Assembly: GCF_000498575.2 (NCBI RefSeq)
Contig: NZ_AWSQ01000004.1
Span: forward strand, 392,865-456,864
Direction of reading: 5' to 3'
Source: Pseudomonas taeanensis MS-3
Lineage (GTDB): Bacteria > Pseudomonadota > Gammaproteobacteria > Pseudomonadales > Pseudomonadaceae
Length of the DNA stretch: 64,000 nt
The notes beneath the pieces were generated by a model. It was not told the origin of the DNA and searched no databases. It saw nothing but the letters and a program-made list of their open reading frames with translations. Positions 18,224 through 26,875 of this stretch are shown here, piece after piece (positions within the stretch are counted from its first letter, which is position 1; each line of letters opens with the position of its first letter). Both the position numbers and the translations under genes were made by a program.

Positions 18224-20727
18224 TGAGCCACCTGCCCTTCACTCGCCTGCTCTCGCTGGCGACCCGGCAACTGTGGCGCGAGGCCCGTGCCGGCGAGCTG
18301 CGGGTGCTGTTCTTTGCGCTGCTGATCGCCGTCGCGGCCAGTACCTCGATCGGTTACTTCAGTGCGCGTTTGAGCGACGGCATGCTGATGCGGGCTTCCG
18401 AGTTTCTCGCCGCCGACCTGCTGCTCAGTGGCAGCTCGCCCGCCGCCGAACAGCAGATCGGCAGCGGTCAACGCCTGGGCCTGGAGCACGCCCAGACCGT
18501 CGAATTTTCCAGTGTGATCGCCAGCGATGCTGGCATCCAATTGGCCAGTGTCAAAGCGACCGACAGTGCCTACCCATTGCGCGGGCAACTGAAAAGTGCC
18601 GCGGCGCCTTATGCAGCCGAGCAACCGGGACCAGGCCCGCAACCCGGTGAGGTCTGGGCCGAGGCGCGGGTGTTTGCCGCACTTAACCTCAAGGTGGGCG
18701 ACAGCATTGAGGTGGGTGCAAAGAACTTGCGGCTGACCCGCGTGCTGACCTACGAGCCGGATCGTGCTGGGGACTTCTACAGCTTTACCCCGCGAGTGCT
18801 GATGCGCCTGGAAGACTTGCCCGCAACTGGCGTGGTGCAGCCCGGTAGCCGCGTCAAGTACCGCGAACTCTGGCGCGGTACACCCGAAGCGCTGGCGGCT
18901 TATCGAGAGGATGTCAGCCCAGGCCTCGAAGCCCATCAGCGCCTCGAGGATGCCCATGACGGCAACCGGCAAGTCGGCAACGCCCTGGGCCGCGCCGAAC
19001 GCTACTTGAACCTCGCCAGTCTCGCGGCCGTGCTCCTCGCCGGTGTCGCCGTCGCGCTCTGCGCCGCGCGCTTCGCCGCCAAGCGCTTCGATGCCAGCGC
19101 CCTGTTGCGTTGCCTGGGTCTGTCGCGCCGGCAGGCGCTGAGTCTGTTCAGCCTGCAACTGGCGTTGCTGGGCCTGAGTGCCAGCCTGGCAGGCGCCCTG
19201 CTGGGCTGGTTCGGGCAAAGCCTGTTGTTCTACTTGTTACAGGGTTTGCTGCCCGCCGAACTGCCGCCTGGCAGCTTGACCCCAGCGCTGGCCGGTATCG
19301 CCACCGGCCTGGTCGCCCTCGCGGGATTCGCCCTGCCGCCACTGGCCGCCCTTGGCCGCGTGCCGCCGCTGCGCGTACTACGGCGGGATTTGCTGCCGGT
19401 GCCGCCTAGCTCATGGCTGGTGTATGGCACGGCGCTGCTGGCGCTGGGGCTGATCATGTGGCGCCTGAGCCTAGACCTACAGCTGACCATCACCCTGCTC
19501 GGCGGTGGCCTTCTGGCTGCTGTGTTGCTGGGCGCATTGCTGCTGTTCAGCCTTCAGGGCTTGCGTCGCCTGCTGGCACGCGCAGCGCTGCCTTGGCGCC
19601 TGGGGCTGGGCCAACTGTTGCGTCATCCGCTGGCGGCAGCCGGGCAATCCCTGGCCTTTGGCCTGATTCTGCTGGCCATGGCGATGATCGCCCTGCTACG
19701 CGGCGAGTTGCTCGACAGCTGGCAAGCGCAACTACCAGAGCAAGCGCCCAATCATTTCGCCCTGAACATACTGCCGGCCGATAAAGACGCTTTCGCCGAC
19801 CGCCTCGCGCAGCTTTCGCCGGTGCCTGCGCCACTCTACCCGGTGGTGCCGGGTCGCCTGGTGATGATCAACGGCGAGCCGGTACGACAAATCGTCAGCA
19901 AGGATTCCCAGGGCGAACGCGCGGTCCAACGCGACCTCAGCCTGACCTGGGCCGCCGAACTGCCGCGCGACAACCCACTGAGCGCCGGCAGTTGGTGGAA
20001 CAGTGTTCAGGCCAGCGAAATGCCGGGAGTCTCGGTAGAGTCCGGATTGGCCGCGAGCCTGCAACTCAAGCTGGGCGACCGCTTGAGTTTCAGTGTCGGC
20101 GGGATCAACCGCGATGCCCGGGTCACCAGCCTGCGCGAAGTCGACTGGAACAATTTTCAACCCAACTTCTACATGATCTTCGAGCCGGGCACCCTGCAGG
20201 ATCTGCCGGTGACCTACCTCACCAGCTTTTACCTGCCTAAACAGCAGGAACGGCAACTGGTCGAGCTGTCCCGCACCTTTCCAACGGTCACCTTGCTGCA
20301 AGTCGAGGCCGTGTTGGCCCAGCTGCGCAGCATTCTCGCCCAAGTCACCCTGGCCATCGAATACGTGCTGCTGTTCGTTCTCGCCGCCGGCCTGGCCGTG
20401 TTGTTCGCCGGGCTGCAGGCCACCCTGGATGAGCGCATTCGACAGGGTGCCCTGCTCCGCGCGCTAGGCGCCGAGCGCAGGTTGCTGATCAAGGCCAGGC
20501 AGGCTGAATTTGGCTTGCTCGGCGCTGCCAGCGGCGTATTGGCCGCAATCGGCTGCGAGCTGATCAGCTTTCTGCTCTACCGCTTTGCCTTCGACCTGAC
20601 TTGGCAGCCACACCCCTGGCTGCTGCTGTTGCCATTGATCGGAGCACTGCTTATCTGCGGCGCCGGCATACTGGGCACTCGGCGCGCCTTGAATAGCAGT
20701 CCGTTGACCGTGCTGCGCGAGGGCTGA
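18223..20727 (+). CDS. ABC transporter permease (YbbP type, FtsX-like)
   Basis: An 834-residue FtsX/MacB-superfamily permease. One N-terminal membrane segment (VLFFALLIAVAASTSIGYFS), a large periplasmic domain, three membrane segments near 265-410 with FtsX-like spacing, a further central hydrophobic pair, a second periplasmic domain, and three C-terminal segments (YVLLFVLAAGLAVLFAGLQ, then FGLLGAASGVLAAIGCELIS and LLLLPLIGALLICGAGILG) before TVLREG. The ATG at 18223 overlaps the stop of the ATPase by one base; an upstream extension is open but within ATPase coding sequence. Confidence 0.92.
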   Translation: MSHLPFTRLLSLATRQLWREARAGELRVLFFALLIAVAASTSIGYFSARLSDGMLMRASEFLAADLLLSGSSPAAEQQIGSGQRLGLEHAQTVEFSSVIASDAGIQLASVKATDSAYPLRGQLKSAAAPYAAEQPGPGPQPGEVWAEARVFAALNLKVGDSIEVGAKNLRLTRVLTYEPDRAGDFYSFTPRVLMRLEDLPATGVVQPGSRVKYRELWRGTPEALAAYREDVSPGLEAHQRLEDAHDGNRQVGNALGRAERYLNLASLAAVLLAGVAVALCAARFAAKRFDASALLRCLGLSRRQALSLFSLQLALLGLSASLAGALLGWFGQSLLFYLLQGLLPAELPPGSLTPALAGIATGLVALAGFALPPLAALGRVPPLRVLRRDLLPVPPSSWLVYGTALLALGLIMWRLSLDLQLTITLLGGGLLAAVLLGALLLFSLQGLRRLLARAALPWRLGLGQLLRHPLAAAGQSLAFGLILLAMAMIALLRGELLDSWQAQLPEQAPNHFALNILPADKDAFADRLAQLSPVPAPLYPVVPGRLVMINGEPVRQIVSKDSQGERAVQRDLSLTWAAELPRDNPLSAGSWWNSVQASEMPGVSVESGLAASLQLKLGDRLSFSVGGINRDARVTSLREVDWNNFQPNFYMIFEPGTLQDLPVTYLTSFYLPKQQERQLVELSRTFPTVTLLQVEAVLAQLRSILAQVTLAIEYVLLFVLAAGLAVLFAGLQATLDERIRQGALLRALGAERRLLIKARQAEFGLLGAASGVLAAIGCELISFLLYRFAFDLTWQPHPWLLLLPLIGALLICGAGILGTRRALNSSPLTVLREG

Positions 20728-20767
20728 TCTTGCTAGACTCGCGCTTTCCCGGTTACTCAGCAGTCCC

Positions 20768-21265
20768 ATGAGCCGCTATCGCCCTCCCCGTACCGCCGGC
20801 ACCCCCCTGATCACCCCCGAAGGCGAGGCGCGCCTGCGCGCCGAGCTGCACGAGCTGTGGCATGTGCGCCGCCCACAGGTCACGCAGTCGGTCAGCGAAG
20901 CGGCGGCGCAAGGCGACCGTTCGGAAAATGCCGAATACACCTATGGCAAGAAGATGCTGCGCGAGATCGACAGTCGCGTGCGTTTTCTGACCAAGCGTCT
21001 GGAGAGTCTCAAGGTGGTCAGCGCGCGCCCGACCGATGCGAACAAGGTCTATTTCGGCGCCTGGGTCACCCTCGAAGACGACGATGGCAGCGAGTCACGC
21101 TACCGTATCGTCGGCCCCGACGAGCTGGACCTGAAACAGAATCTGATCAGCATCGACTCGCCACTGGCCCGCGCCCTGGTCGGCAAAGCCCTGGATGCCG
21201 AGGTGCGCGTACAAACCCCAACCGGCGAGAAAGCCTGGTATGTGGTGGCGATCGAGTACCTCTGA
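20768..21265 (+). CDS. greB: Transcription elongation factor GreB
   Basis: A 165-residue GreA/GreB-family factor that rescues backtracked RNA polymerase by stimulating transcript cleavage. The N-terminal coiled coil carries the basic GreB patch and the tip acidic pair in AAQGDRSENAEYTYGKKMLR near 42-62; the C-terminal FKBP-like domain includes SPLARALVGKALDAEV. The N-terminal PPRTAGTPLITPEGEARL block is GreB-like. It begins 40 bp after the permease. Confidence 0.94.
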   Translation: MSRYRPPRTAGTPLITPEGEARLRAELHELWHVRRPQVTQSVSEAAAQGDRSENAEYTYGKKMLREIDSRVRFLTKRLESLKVVSARPTDANKVYFGAWVTLEDDDGSESRYRIVGPDELDLKQNLISIDSPLARALVGKALDAEVRVQTPTGEKAWYVVAIEYL

Positions 21266-21281
21266 GCGGAAACCGTCGAAC

Positions 21282-21590
21282 TCAGCGTCGAGTAATCAGC
21301 CCCTGCTTGGCCACCCGGATCAGATCTCGCACGCTGTCGTGCAAACATTCGGTGCAAGGGGCTTGCAGCACGGCGAAATCGAAACTGTCGCTGGCAAAGC
21401 GTGCCAGCGACTCGCCGTCACGCACGAACTGGATCAGAAAGGCACGCTGGCCGCCCCGGAGCATGGGCCAGCCGTCCAGATAGCGCAGCAGAGTCGGTTG
21501 ATGGCTGCCGCCGAGAAGAATTTTCGGGTTGCGATGAATTCGCCCGGAGGTTATCGGGGTCAGGCGAATCAGCGGTTGGGGACAAGTCAT
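21282..21590 (-). CDS. Conserved hypothetical protein (Pseudomonas family)
   Basis: A 102-residue protein without a recognised domain. Features: ILLGGSHQPTLLRYLDGWPM near 24-43 and a CxxC motif in APCTECLHDSVRDLI near 78-92. It lies convergent to greB and divergent from thpR, a place where P. aeruginosa also has a small unnamed gene. A proline/arginine-rich start and normal codon use support coding; function is unknown. Confidence 0.6.
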   Translation of the reverse strand: MTCPQPLIRLTPITSGRIHRNPKILLGGSHQPTLLRYLDGWPMLRGGQRAFLIQFVRDGESLARFASDSFDFAVLQAPCTECLHDSVRDLIRVAKQGLITRR

Positions 21591-21815
21591 ATCGTGTCTC
21601 CGCCTCAGGAATCCCGCTGGGCAGCGGTGAGAGGCGACACCGAACCAGCGCTTTAGCGGTATTTCGAAGCCTCCGTGGAAGTCTTCTCAGAGCCCTGTAT
21701 CGAACAAATGGCTCGGCGCCCCGCAAGTAGCTGTTTAAATCGGCGCATGGGGCAGCATCCTAGAGAAGCCTGCGCGATACTGTCAAGACGGCAGTCCATT
21801 GCCGAGTCGATAGTC

Positions 21816-22346
21816 ATGAAAGATGATTCCTTGCGCTTATTCTTTGCCTTGCGCTGCCCCCCTCGACTGGCCGAGGCAATCACCACCTGGCGCGACGACC
21901 TGCACTTGCCCGGTCGCCCGGTCGCGACGGCTAACCTGCACCTCACCCTGGTATTTCTAGGGCAGCAGCCGCTCACGCAGCTGCCCACACTGCTGAGTCT
22001 TGCGGCATCCGTGCAGGTGCCCGTGTTCGATCTACACCTGGATCATCTCGGGCGGTTCAACAATGGCCTGCTCTATCTGGCGCCGAGCCGGCCACCCGAG
22101 GCATTGAAGGGCTTGGCTCAGGGTTTGCGCGACGCGTTGCAGGAGGCCGGCATCAGACTGGATGACCGCCCCTTCCGCGCCCATCTGAGCCTGCTACGTC
22201 GCTGCCCGCGATTGCCAGACGATGCCACCCCATCTTTCGATTGGCCAGTCAGCCATTTTGGCCTGTTCGCCTCCGAGCAAAGCGCCCATGGCAGCCACTA
22301 TCGGCAACTGCAGCACTGGCCATTGCGGCCTAACGAGGCGCCCTGA
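21816..22346 (+). CDS. thpR: RNA 2',3'-cyclic phosphodiesterase (LigT/ThpR)
   Basis: A 176-residue 2H phosphoesterase. Both HxTx-type motifs are present: HLTLVFLG near 45-52 and HLSLLR near 126-131 (Ser in place of Thr is common in this family). RLFFALRCPP at the N-terminus is typical. The ATG at 21816 gives the usual family length; the frame is open upstream to 21675 without support. Enzymes of this family hydrolyse cyclic phosphates on RNA ends; the physiological substrate is unclear. Confidence 0.92.
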   Translation: MKDDSLRLFFALRCPPRLAEAITTWRDDLHLPGRPVATANLHLTLVFLGQQPLTQLPTLLSLAASVQVPVFDLHLDHLGRFNNGLLYLAPSRPPEALKGLAQGLRDALQEAGIRLDDRPFRAHLSLLRRCPRLPDDATPSFDWPVSHFGLFASEQSAHGSHYRQLQHWPLRPNEAP

Positions 22347-22402
22347 CGTTTCGCCGCGTAACAAAGACGCCCGACTCTGATTGCTTGGCACTCCGCGCAC
22401 TT

Positions 22403-22448
22403 GGTACTCAAGTACCTATTCCAGAGCGTTTCCCGCTGGCAGCAGGAA
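22403..22448. promoter_or_regulatory. Two palindromes upstream of the lipA promoter
   Basis: GGTACT-CA-AGTACC (22403-22416) is a perfect palindrome with a 2-nt centre. TTCCCGCTG-G-CAGCAGGAA (22430-22448) is a near-perfect one, ending four bases before the -24 element. They could be regulator sites for lipase expression; this is inference from position. Confidence 0.45.
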
Positions 22449-22451
22449 CAA

Positions 22452-22468
22452 TGGCACGGTTCCTGCGC
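22452..22468 (+). promoter_or_regulatory. Sigma-54 (-24/-12) promoter of lipA
   Basis: TGGCACGGTTCCTGCGC has GG (22453-22454) and GC (22465-22466) exactly 10 bases apart and a full TGGCACG -24 box. Transcription would start near 22478, leaving a leader of about 83 nt. Known lipase operons of P. aeruginosa and P. alcaligenes are sigma-54 dependent. Confidence 0.75.
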
Positions 22469-22560
22469 ACCACAACTGGCTGATGCACGCGCCCCACGAC
22501 GGGTGTGGTGGCCGCAAGGATTGCACTGACTGCCCGACACAATTCACTACGAGAGCGCCA

Positions 22561-23505
22561 ATGAACAACAATAAAACTCTGCTCGCCCTCTGCCTGGGAG
22601 CCGGACTCCTAGCCTCCGCTCAGACTCAAGCCGGCTGGTTCGGTTCCTCCAGCTACACCCAGACCAAATACCCGATTGTGCTGTCCCACGGCATGCTGGG
22701 GTTCGACAGCATCCTCGGCATTGACTACTGGTACGGCATTTCGTCGGCCCTGCGCCGTGACGGTGCCAGCGTCTACACCACCGAGGTCAGCCAGCTGAAC
22801 ACCTCGGAAGCGCGTGGCGAGGAACTGCTGGAACAGGTCGAAGAAATTGTCGCGATCAGTGGCAAGCCCAAGGTCAACCTGATCGGTCATAGCCATGGCG
22901 GCCCGACCATTCGGTACGTCGCCGCAGTCAGCCCGCAACTGGTCGCGTCGGCCACCAGCGTGGGCGCACCGCATAAAGGCTCGGCAGCAGCCGATTTTAT
23001 CCGTCAGGTACCGCCTGGCTCTGCCGGCGAAGCCCTGCTCTCGGGCATCGTCAACGGTCTCGGTAGCCTGATCAACTTCCTCTCCGGTAGTTCCAGCACC
23101 ACCCCGCAGAACGCCTTGGGCGCACTGGAGTCCCTCAACAGCGTTGGCGCTGCGCAGTTCAATGCCAAGTACCCACAAGGTCTGCCAACCAGCGCTTGCG
23201 GCGAAGGCGCCTATAGCGTCAACGGCGTGCGCTATTACTCCTGGAGTGGCACCAGCCCGGTGACCAATATCCTCGACCCGAGTGACCTCCTGCTCGGCGC
23301 CACGGCCCTGACCTTCAACGGCGAAGCCAATGATGGCCTGGTGAGTCGTTGCAGCTCACACATGGGCAAGGTAATCCGCGACGACTACCGGATGAACCAC
23401 CTCGACGAGGTCAATCAAAGCTTCGGTCTGACCAGCTGGTTCGAGACCGACCCGGTGAGCGTCTACCGCCAACACGCCAATCGCTTGAAAAACGACGGGC
23501 TGTAA
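22561..23505 (+). CDS. lipA: Triacylglycerol lipase (family I.1), secreted
   Basis: An extracellular lipase precursor of 314 residues. Signal peptide about 1-24 (LLALCLGAGLLASAQTQA), oxyanion-loop YPIVLSHGMLG, nucleophile elbow GHSHGG (Ser near residue 107), catalytic Asp in NDGLVSRCSS and His in RMNHLDEVNQ. Two cysteines (SACGEG, SRCSS) match the disulfide of subfamily I.1. ATG 22561 starts the signal peptide; the upstream open frame is not used. The foldase gene follows directly, as required for folding, and export would use the type II pathway. A sigma-54 promoter lies upstream. Confidence 0.95.
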   Translation: MNNNKTLLALCLGAGLLASAQTQAGWFGSSSYTQTKYPIVLSHGMLGFDSILGIDYWYGISSALRRDGASVYTTEVSQLNTSEARGEELLEQVEEIVAISGKPKVNLIGHSHGGPTIRYVAAVSPQLVASATSVGAPHKGSAAADFIRQVPPGSAGEALLSGIVNGLGSLINFLSGSSSTTPQNALGALESLNSVGAAQFNAKYPQGLPTSACGEGAYSVNGVRYYSWSGTSPVTNILDPSDLLLGATALTFNGEANDGLVSRCSSHMGKVIRDDYRMNHLDEVNQSFGLTSWFETDPVSVYRQHANRLKNDGL

Positions 23506-23516
23506 CGCCGGGTACA

Positions 23517-23534
23517 GGGGCCCGGCTGGGCCCC
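23517..23534. repeat. GC hairpin between lipA and its foldase gene
   Basis: GGGGCCC-GGCT-GGGCCCC is a perfect 7-bp GC stem just after the lipA stop codon with no T-run behind it. It could protect the lipA mRNA end or reduce read-through into the foldase gene. Confidence 0.6.
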
Positions 23535-23559
23535 ATTCAGCCCATGTGCAGTACAACAG

Positions 23560-24624
23560 ATGCCAACCGTTCAATCAGTGAAAAATACCGTGAAAAAACT
23601 CCTGTTGCTGGCACCCATTTTCTTCGTTGGCGGCGTTGCGGTGCTGCTCTATCTCGACCCTGTAAGCACTACCGTCCCGCTCAAACAGGCTTCATCCACA
23701 ACCCGAATCACCCCACAGCACAGTGAAACCGCCACGGAAGTGGCTCTGACGTCTGTTGTAAAAACACCGGTCAAGCCGCTCAAGGCGCTGCCCACCTCCT
23801 TTAGCGGCACCCAGGTAGATGGCGCGTTTCATATCGACGCCGCAGGCAACTTGCTGATCAGTGAAGATATCCGACGGATTTTCGATTACTTCCTCGCCAG
23901 CATCGGCGAAGAACCCGTGAGCGCCAGTGTCGAGCGTCTGCAGGCCTATATCGCCAACCAGTTGCAGGCCCCTGCACGTGACCAGGCACAGGCCTTGCTC
24001 GCGCAGTATCTCGATTACAAACGCGAGCTGGTGCTGCTGGAACGAGATCTGCCACAAGTGGCTGATTTAGCCGCCTTACGCCAACGCGAGGCCGCGGTAC
24101 AAGCATTGCGCGCGCGCCTGTTCAACGCAGAGGCTCAGCAGGCTTTCTTCGCCCGAGAGCAGGCCTATAACCAGTTCACCCTGCAACGCCTGGCGATTCA
24201 GCAAGATGCCGCACTGGATGCTGACGGCAAAGCGGCCGCGGTTGATCGCCTGCGCGCCAGCCTGCCCTCGGAGATGCAGGACTTGCTGCTGCCGCAACTG
24301 CAAAACGAACTGCGCCAGCAGACCGCCCAGTTACAGGCAGTCGGTGCCAGTCCGGAGAAAATCCGCCAATTACGTCAGCAGCTGGTCGGCGGCGAAGCCA
24401 CCCAGCGCCTAGAAGCGCTCGATCACAAACGCCAACTCTGGGCCAAACGTCTGGACAGCTACCTCAGGGAGAAAAGCCGAATCGCGGCCAATCAGGGCCT
24501 GAGTGCCGGCGACAGAGCCAAGGCCATCGAGCAGCTGGCCGAGCAACGCTTCGACGAACACGAGCGCATGCGTCTGAATGCCGCCGAACAACTCGCAGCT
24601 TCGCGCAAGCAACCCGCCTCCTGA
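23560..24624 (+). CDS. lipH: Lipase-specific foldase (Lif, lipase chaperone)
   Basis: A 354-residue membrane-anchored steric chaperone that folds LipA in the periplasm. N-terminal membrane anchor (LLLLAPIFFVGGVAVLLYL, about 13-31), a variable Thr/Pro-rich linker, then two helical mini-domains joined by an extended helical scaffold. The Lif signature RxxFDY(F/C)L(S/T)A is present as RRIFDYFLAS near 104. The ATG at 23560 has no clear ribosome site; GTG codons at 23578 and 23590 are alternatives. Weak initiation would fit the low amount of foldase needed. Also named lipB or lif in other species. Confidence 0.93.
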   Translation: MPTVQSVKNTVKKLLLLAPIFFVGGVAVLLYLDPVSTTVPLKQASSTTRITPQHSETATEVALTSVVKTPVKPLKALPTSFSGTQVDGAFHIDAAGNLLISEDIRRIFDYFLASIGEEPVSASVERLQAYIANQLQAPARDQAQALLAQYLDYKRELVLLERDLPQVADLAALRQREAAVQALRARLFNAEAQQAFFAREQAYNQFTLQRLAIQQDAALDADGKAAAVDRLRASLPSEMQDLLLPQLQNELRQQTAQLQAVGASPEKIRQLRQQLVGGEATQRLEALDHKRQLWAKRLDSYLREKSRIAANQGLSAGDRAKAIEQLAEQRFDEHERMRLNAAEQLAASRKQPAS

Positions 24625-24631
24625 AACGAAC

Positions 24632-24659
24632 AAGGCCCGCGCGAGGCGGGCCTTTCTCT
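24632..24659. terminator. Terminator between the foldase and doxX genes
   Basis: AGGCCCGC-GCGAG-GCGGGCCT followed by TTCTCT; it ends the lipase operon and may also serve the convergent doxX-like gene. Confidence 0.82.
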
Positions 24660-24682
24660 GCAGCACTTAGCCGAGCAAGCAG

Positions 24683-25117
24683 TTAGCTGGCGATACGCTG
24701 ATCCAACGACAACTTGCCAGCCCCCTCGCTGAGCACGGCCAGGCTCATGGCCAGCAATGCCAGGGCAAACTCATAACCGTTATTACTCATGAAGAAACCA
24801 TTGGCCAGGTGCACGGAGGCGATCGCCACCAGCATGGTCACCGCCAGCACCGCTGCAGCAGGTCGTGCCAGTAGGCCAAGGATCAACGCCAAGCCGCCGA
24901 AGAACTCGGCGCTACCGGCCATCAACGCCATCAGATAACCAGGCGCCAAGCCGATGCTTTCCATCCACTCGCCAACACCGGCCAGGCCGTAGCCGCCAAA
25001 CCAGCCAAAGAGTTTCTGCGAGCCGTGTGCGACAAAGGTTACGCCCGCGATAATCCGCAAAATGGTCAGGCCGTAGCCTGCCTGCGTAGCCATAACAGAT
25101 TTAGTCAGTGTGCTCAT
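24683..25117 (-). CDS. DoxX-family membrane protein
   Basis: A 144-residue protein with four predicted membrane helices. Typical DoxX features are RIIAGVTFVAHGSQKLFGWFGG at the first helix and MALMAGSAEFFGGLALILGL near 63-82 (conserved glutamate). Proteins of this family are small quinone- or redox-related membrane subunits, also annotated YphA/YqjF-like; the role here is unknown. It is transcribed alone and is convergent with the lipase operon. Confidence 0.88.
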   Translation of the reverse strand: MSTLTKSVMATQAGYGLTILRIIAGVTFVAHGSQKLFGWFGGYGLAGVGEWMESIGLAPGYLMALMAGSAEFFGGLALILGLLARPAAAVLAVTMLVAIASVHLANGFFMSNNGYEFALALLAMSLAVLSEGAGKLSLDQRIAS

Positions 25118-25225
25118 ATGCGGCGTTCCTTGTTTATGTGAGGAGAATGGCGCACAGCATAAATCAATTAATTGATATTAAAATCACAAAATATCGCTGT
25201 AAATAATCGATAAATTAGATTTATT

Positions 25226-26641
25226 TCACTTGCCTGCCTTGGCTTCCTGCGGCTCAAGCAAATAGCGCTCACGGTTAAACGCCACATAGTACTTGTTGAC
25301 GCTGTTGACGTAGCTGACCACACCCATGCCGACTTGCTCCATGGCAATCCGTTCAACCTGAAAAAACCACTGGTTAGGGTTCAGGCCGCGCCGGCGAGCC
25401 TCTGCGCGCATGCTTTGCACGCGCTGTGGACCCATGTTGTAGCCCGCCAACACGAACGCCATACGCTCTCGCTCATTGAGCTGAGGACTGTTGAAATAGC
25501 CACGACGGATCTTCGCCAGGTACTTGGCGCTGGCTTGGACGTTGTTCTCCAGCACCGCGATATTGCCGATCCCGACACTGTTTGCAGCCGCCGGGGTGAT
25601 TTGCATCAACCCGGTAGCGCCACCGGCTCCGCGCGCAGCGGGATTAAGGGTCGATTCCTTGAACGCCAGCGCTGCCAGGGTCAGCCAATCGAAGTTGTTC
25701 TGCTCGGCATGACGCTGCAAAACCGGACGCAGTTTTTCCAGGCGCTGACGCTCACCCCGACCCAGTGGATAGTGCACCTTGTACAGACGTCGGTAGACCC
25801 GCTGAAAGGCCGCATCCTGATCGGCCGGGCTGTGATACGTGCTGAAGAATCGGTCGATACTGGCACGCAACATCGGCATATCCCGCCGCACATACCAACG
25901 CATACCGCCGTCATTGGCCAGCATCAGGTGGTGCTCCAGACGGAGCTTTGGCATCACCTTAGCCCAGCGCTCGGCAATCGGCTGCTCAACCGCCGTGACA
26001 CTATAGATACCGGCCTGGACCATCTCCAGCACATCCTCGATGGCCAGGCTCGGATCGACCCACTCGACGATGATGGGCTGCAGTTTGCGTTGGATCAGCT
26101 TCTGGTTGACCAGGCGCAGCGCCTCGCCAGCCGCGCTCCCCGCGGGTAACGCCACGCTTCGTCCGGCCAGTTGCTCCAGACTCTGGTAGCGGCGGTCGCC
26201 CTGGCGCGCCACGATAATCAACGGCACCTTGCTGCGAATGGCCGCGCTGGCACTGACCTTACTGCCAGCGCGCACGGTGAGCAGCTCGCCCGGTGCAACC
26301 AAGTCGCCCTCGCCACGCTGCAGCGCGCCGAGCAATTGATCCTTGGCTTTGGGAATAAGTTTCAGTTTCAGCCCACGACCATCGCCGGCTTTACGGTTGA
26401 GGTATTGTTCGAAAGCACGCAGACGGTGGTACTCCACGCCGATGCTCTGGCCTTTGACTTCGCCCGAACTGTTACGGCTCTGGTTGACCAGTACGCGTAA
26501 TTCGCCGCTGCTGCGTATGCTCGCCAAGTCGCGCACCGTTACCGGTGGCCCGACTTCCGGCGGCCCGGCCAGGCGGGCAGCGGCCGGCAATGGCAGCAGT
26601 CCCACTAGCAGCAGGCAAAGCGCAAGCAGCGATCGCGACAT
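25226..26641 (-). CDS. MltF-like membrane-bound lytic transglycosylase
   Basis: A 471-residue two-domain enzyme. Signal peptide about 1-22, a solute-binding-like (SBP_bac_3) regulatory domain about 45-275, and a C-terminal SLT transglycosylase domain about 310-450 with the catalytic Glu in ALAFKESTLNPAARG, then GLMQITPAAA and the AGYNMGPQRV motif. It cleaves glycan strands to 1,6-anhydro-MurNAc ends. P. aeruginosa has two MltF paralogues, one (MltF2) at an equivalent locus near lipA. It is convergent with doxX and divergent from tatD. Confidence 0.9.
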   Translation of the reverse strand: MSRSLLALCLLLVGLLPLPAAARLAGPPEVGPPVTVRDLASIRSSGELRVLVNQSRNSSGEVKGQSIGVEYHRLRAFEQYLNRKAGDGRGLKLKLIPKAKDQLLGALQRGEGDLVAPGELLTVRAGSKVSASAAIRSKVPLIIVARQGDRRYQSLEQLAGRSVALPAGSAAGEALRLVNQKLIQRKLQPIIVEWVDPSLAIEDVLEMVQAGIYSVTAVEQPIAERWAKVMPKLRLEHHLMLANDGGMRWYVRRDMPMLRASIDRFFSTYHSPADQDAAFQRVYRRLYKVHYPLGRGERQRLEKLRPVLQRHAEQNNFDWLTLAALAFKESTLNPAARGAGGATGLMQITPAAANSVGIGNIAVLENNVQASAKYLAKIRRGYFNSPQLNERERMAFVLAGYNMGPQRVQSMRAEARRRGLNPNQWFFQVERIAMEQVGMGVVSYVNSVNKYYVAFNRERYLLEPQEAKAGK

Positions 26642-26875
26642 CGAGTCTCCAAGGCAGGGTCGGCTCGCCTTGGGCGAAGCTGATCGACTGAGAGTATGGC
26701 TACGCTCAACAAGTTCCAGGAGCGCGGGGCGCGGAGGTTCGCACAGCCGGGCTCTGGATGCCAGTCCAGGCTATTACAAGGCTTTAACAATAGGCTCCAT
26801 CTTGTTGTATTTATTGATTTTATTTGTATTACAAAAGCTCTGTTAAGCTACCTATCCCAGACCAGAGGTGACACC

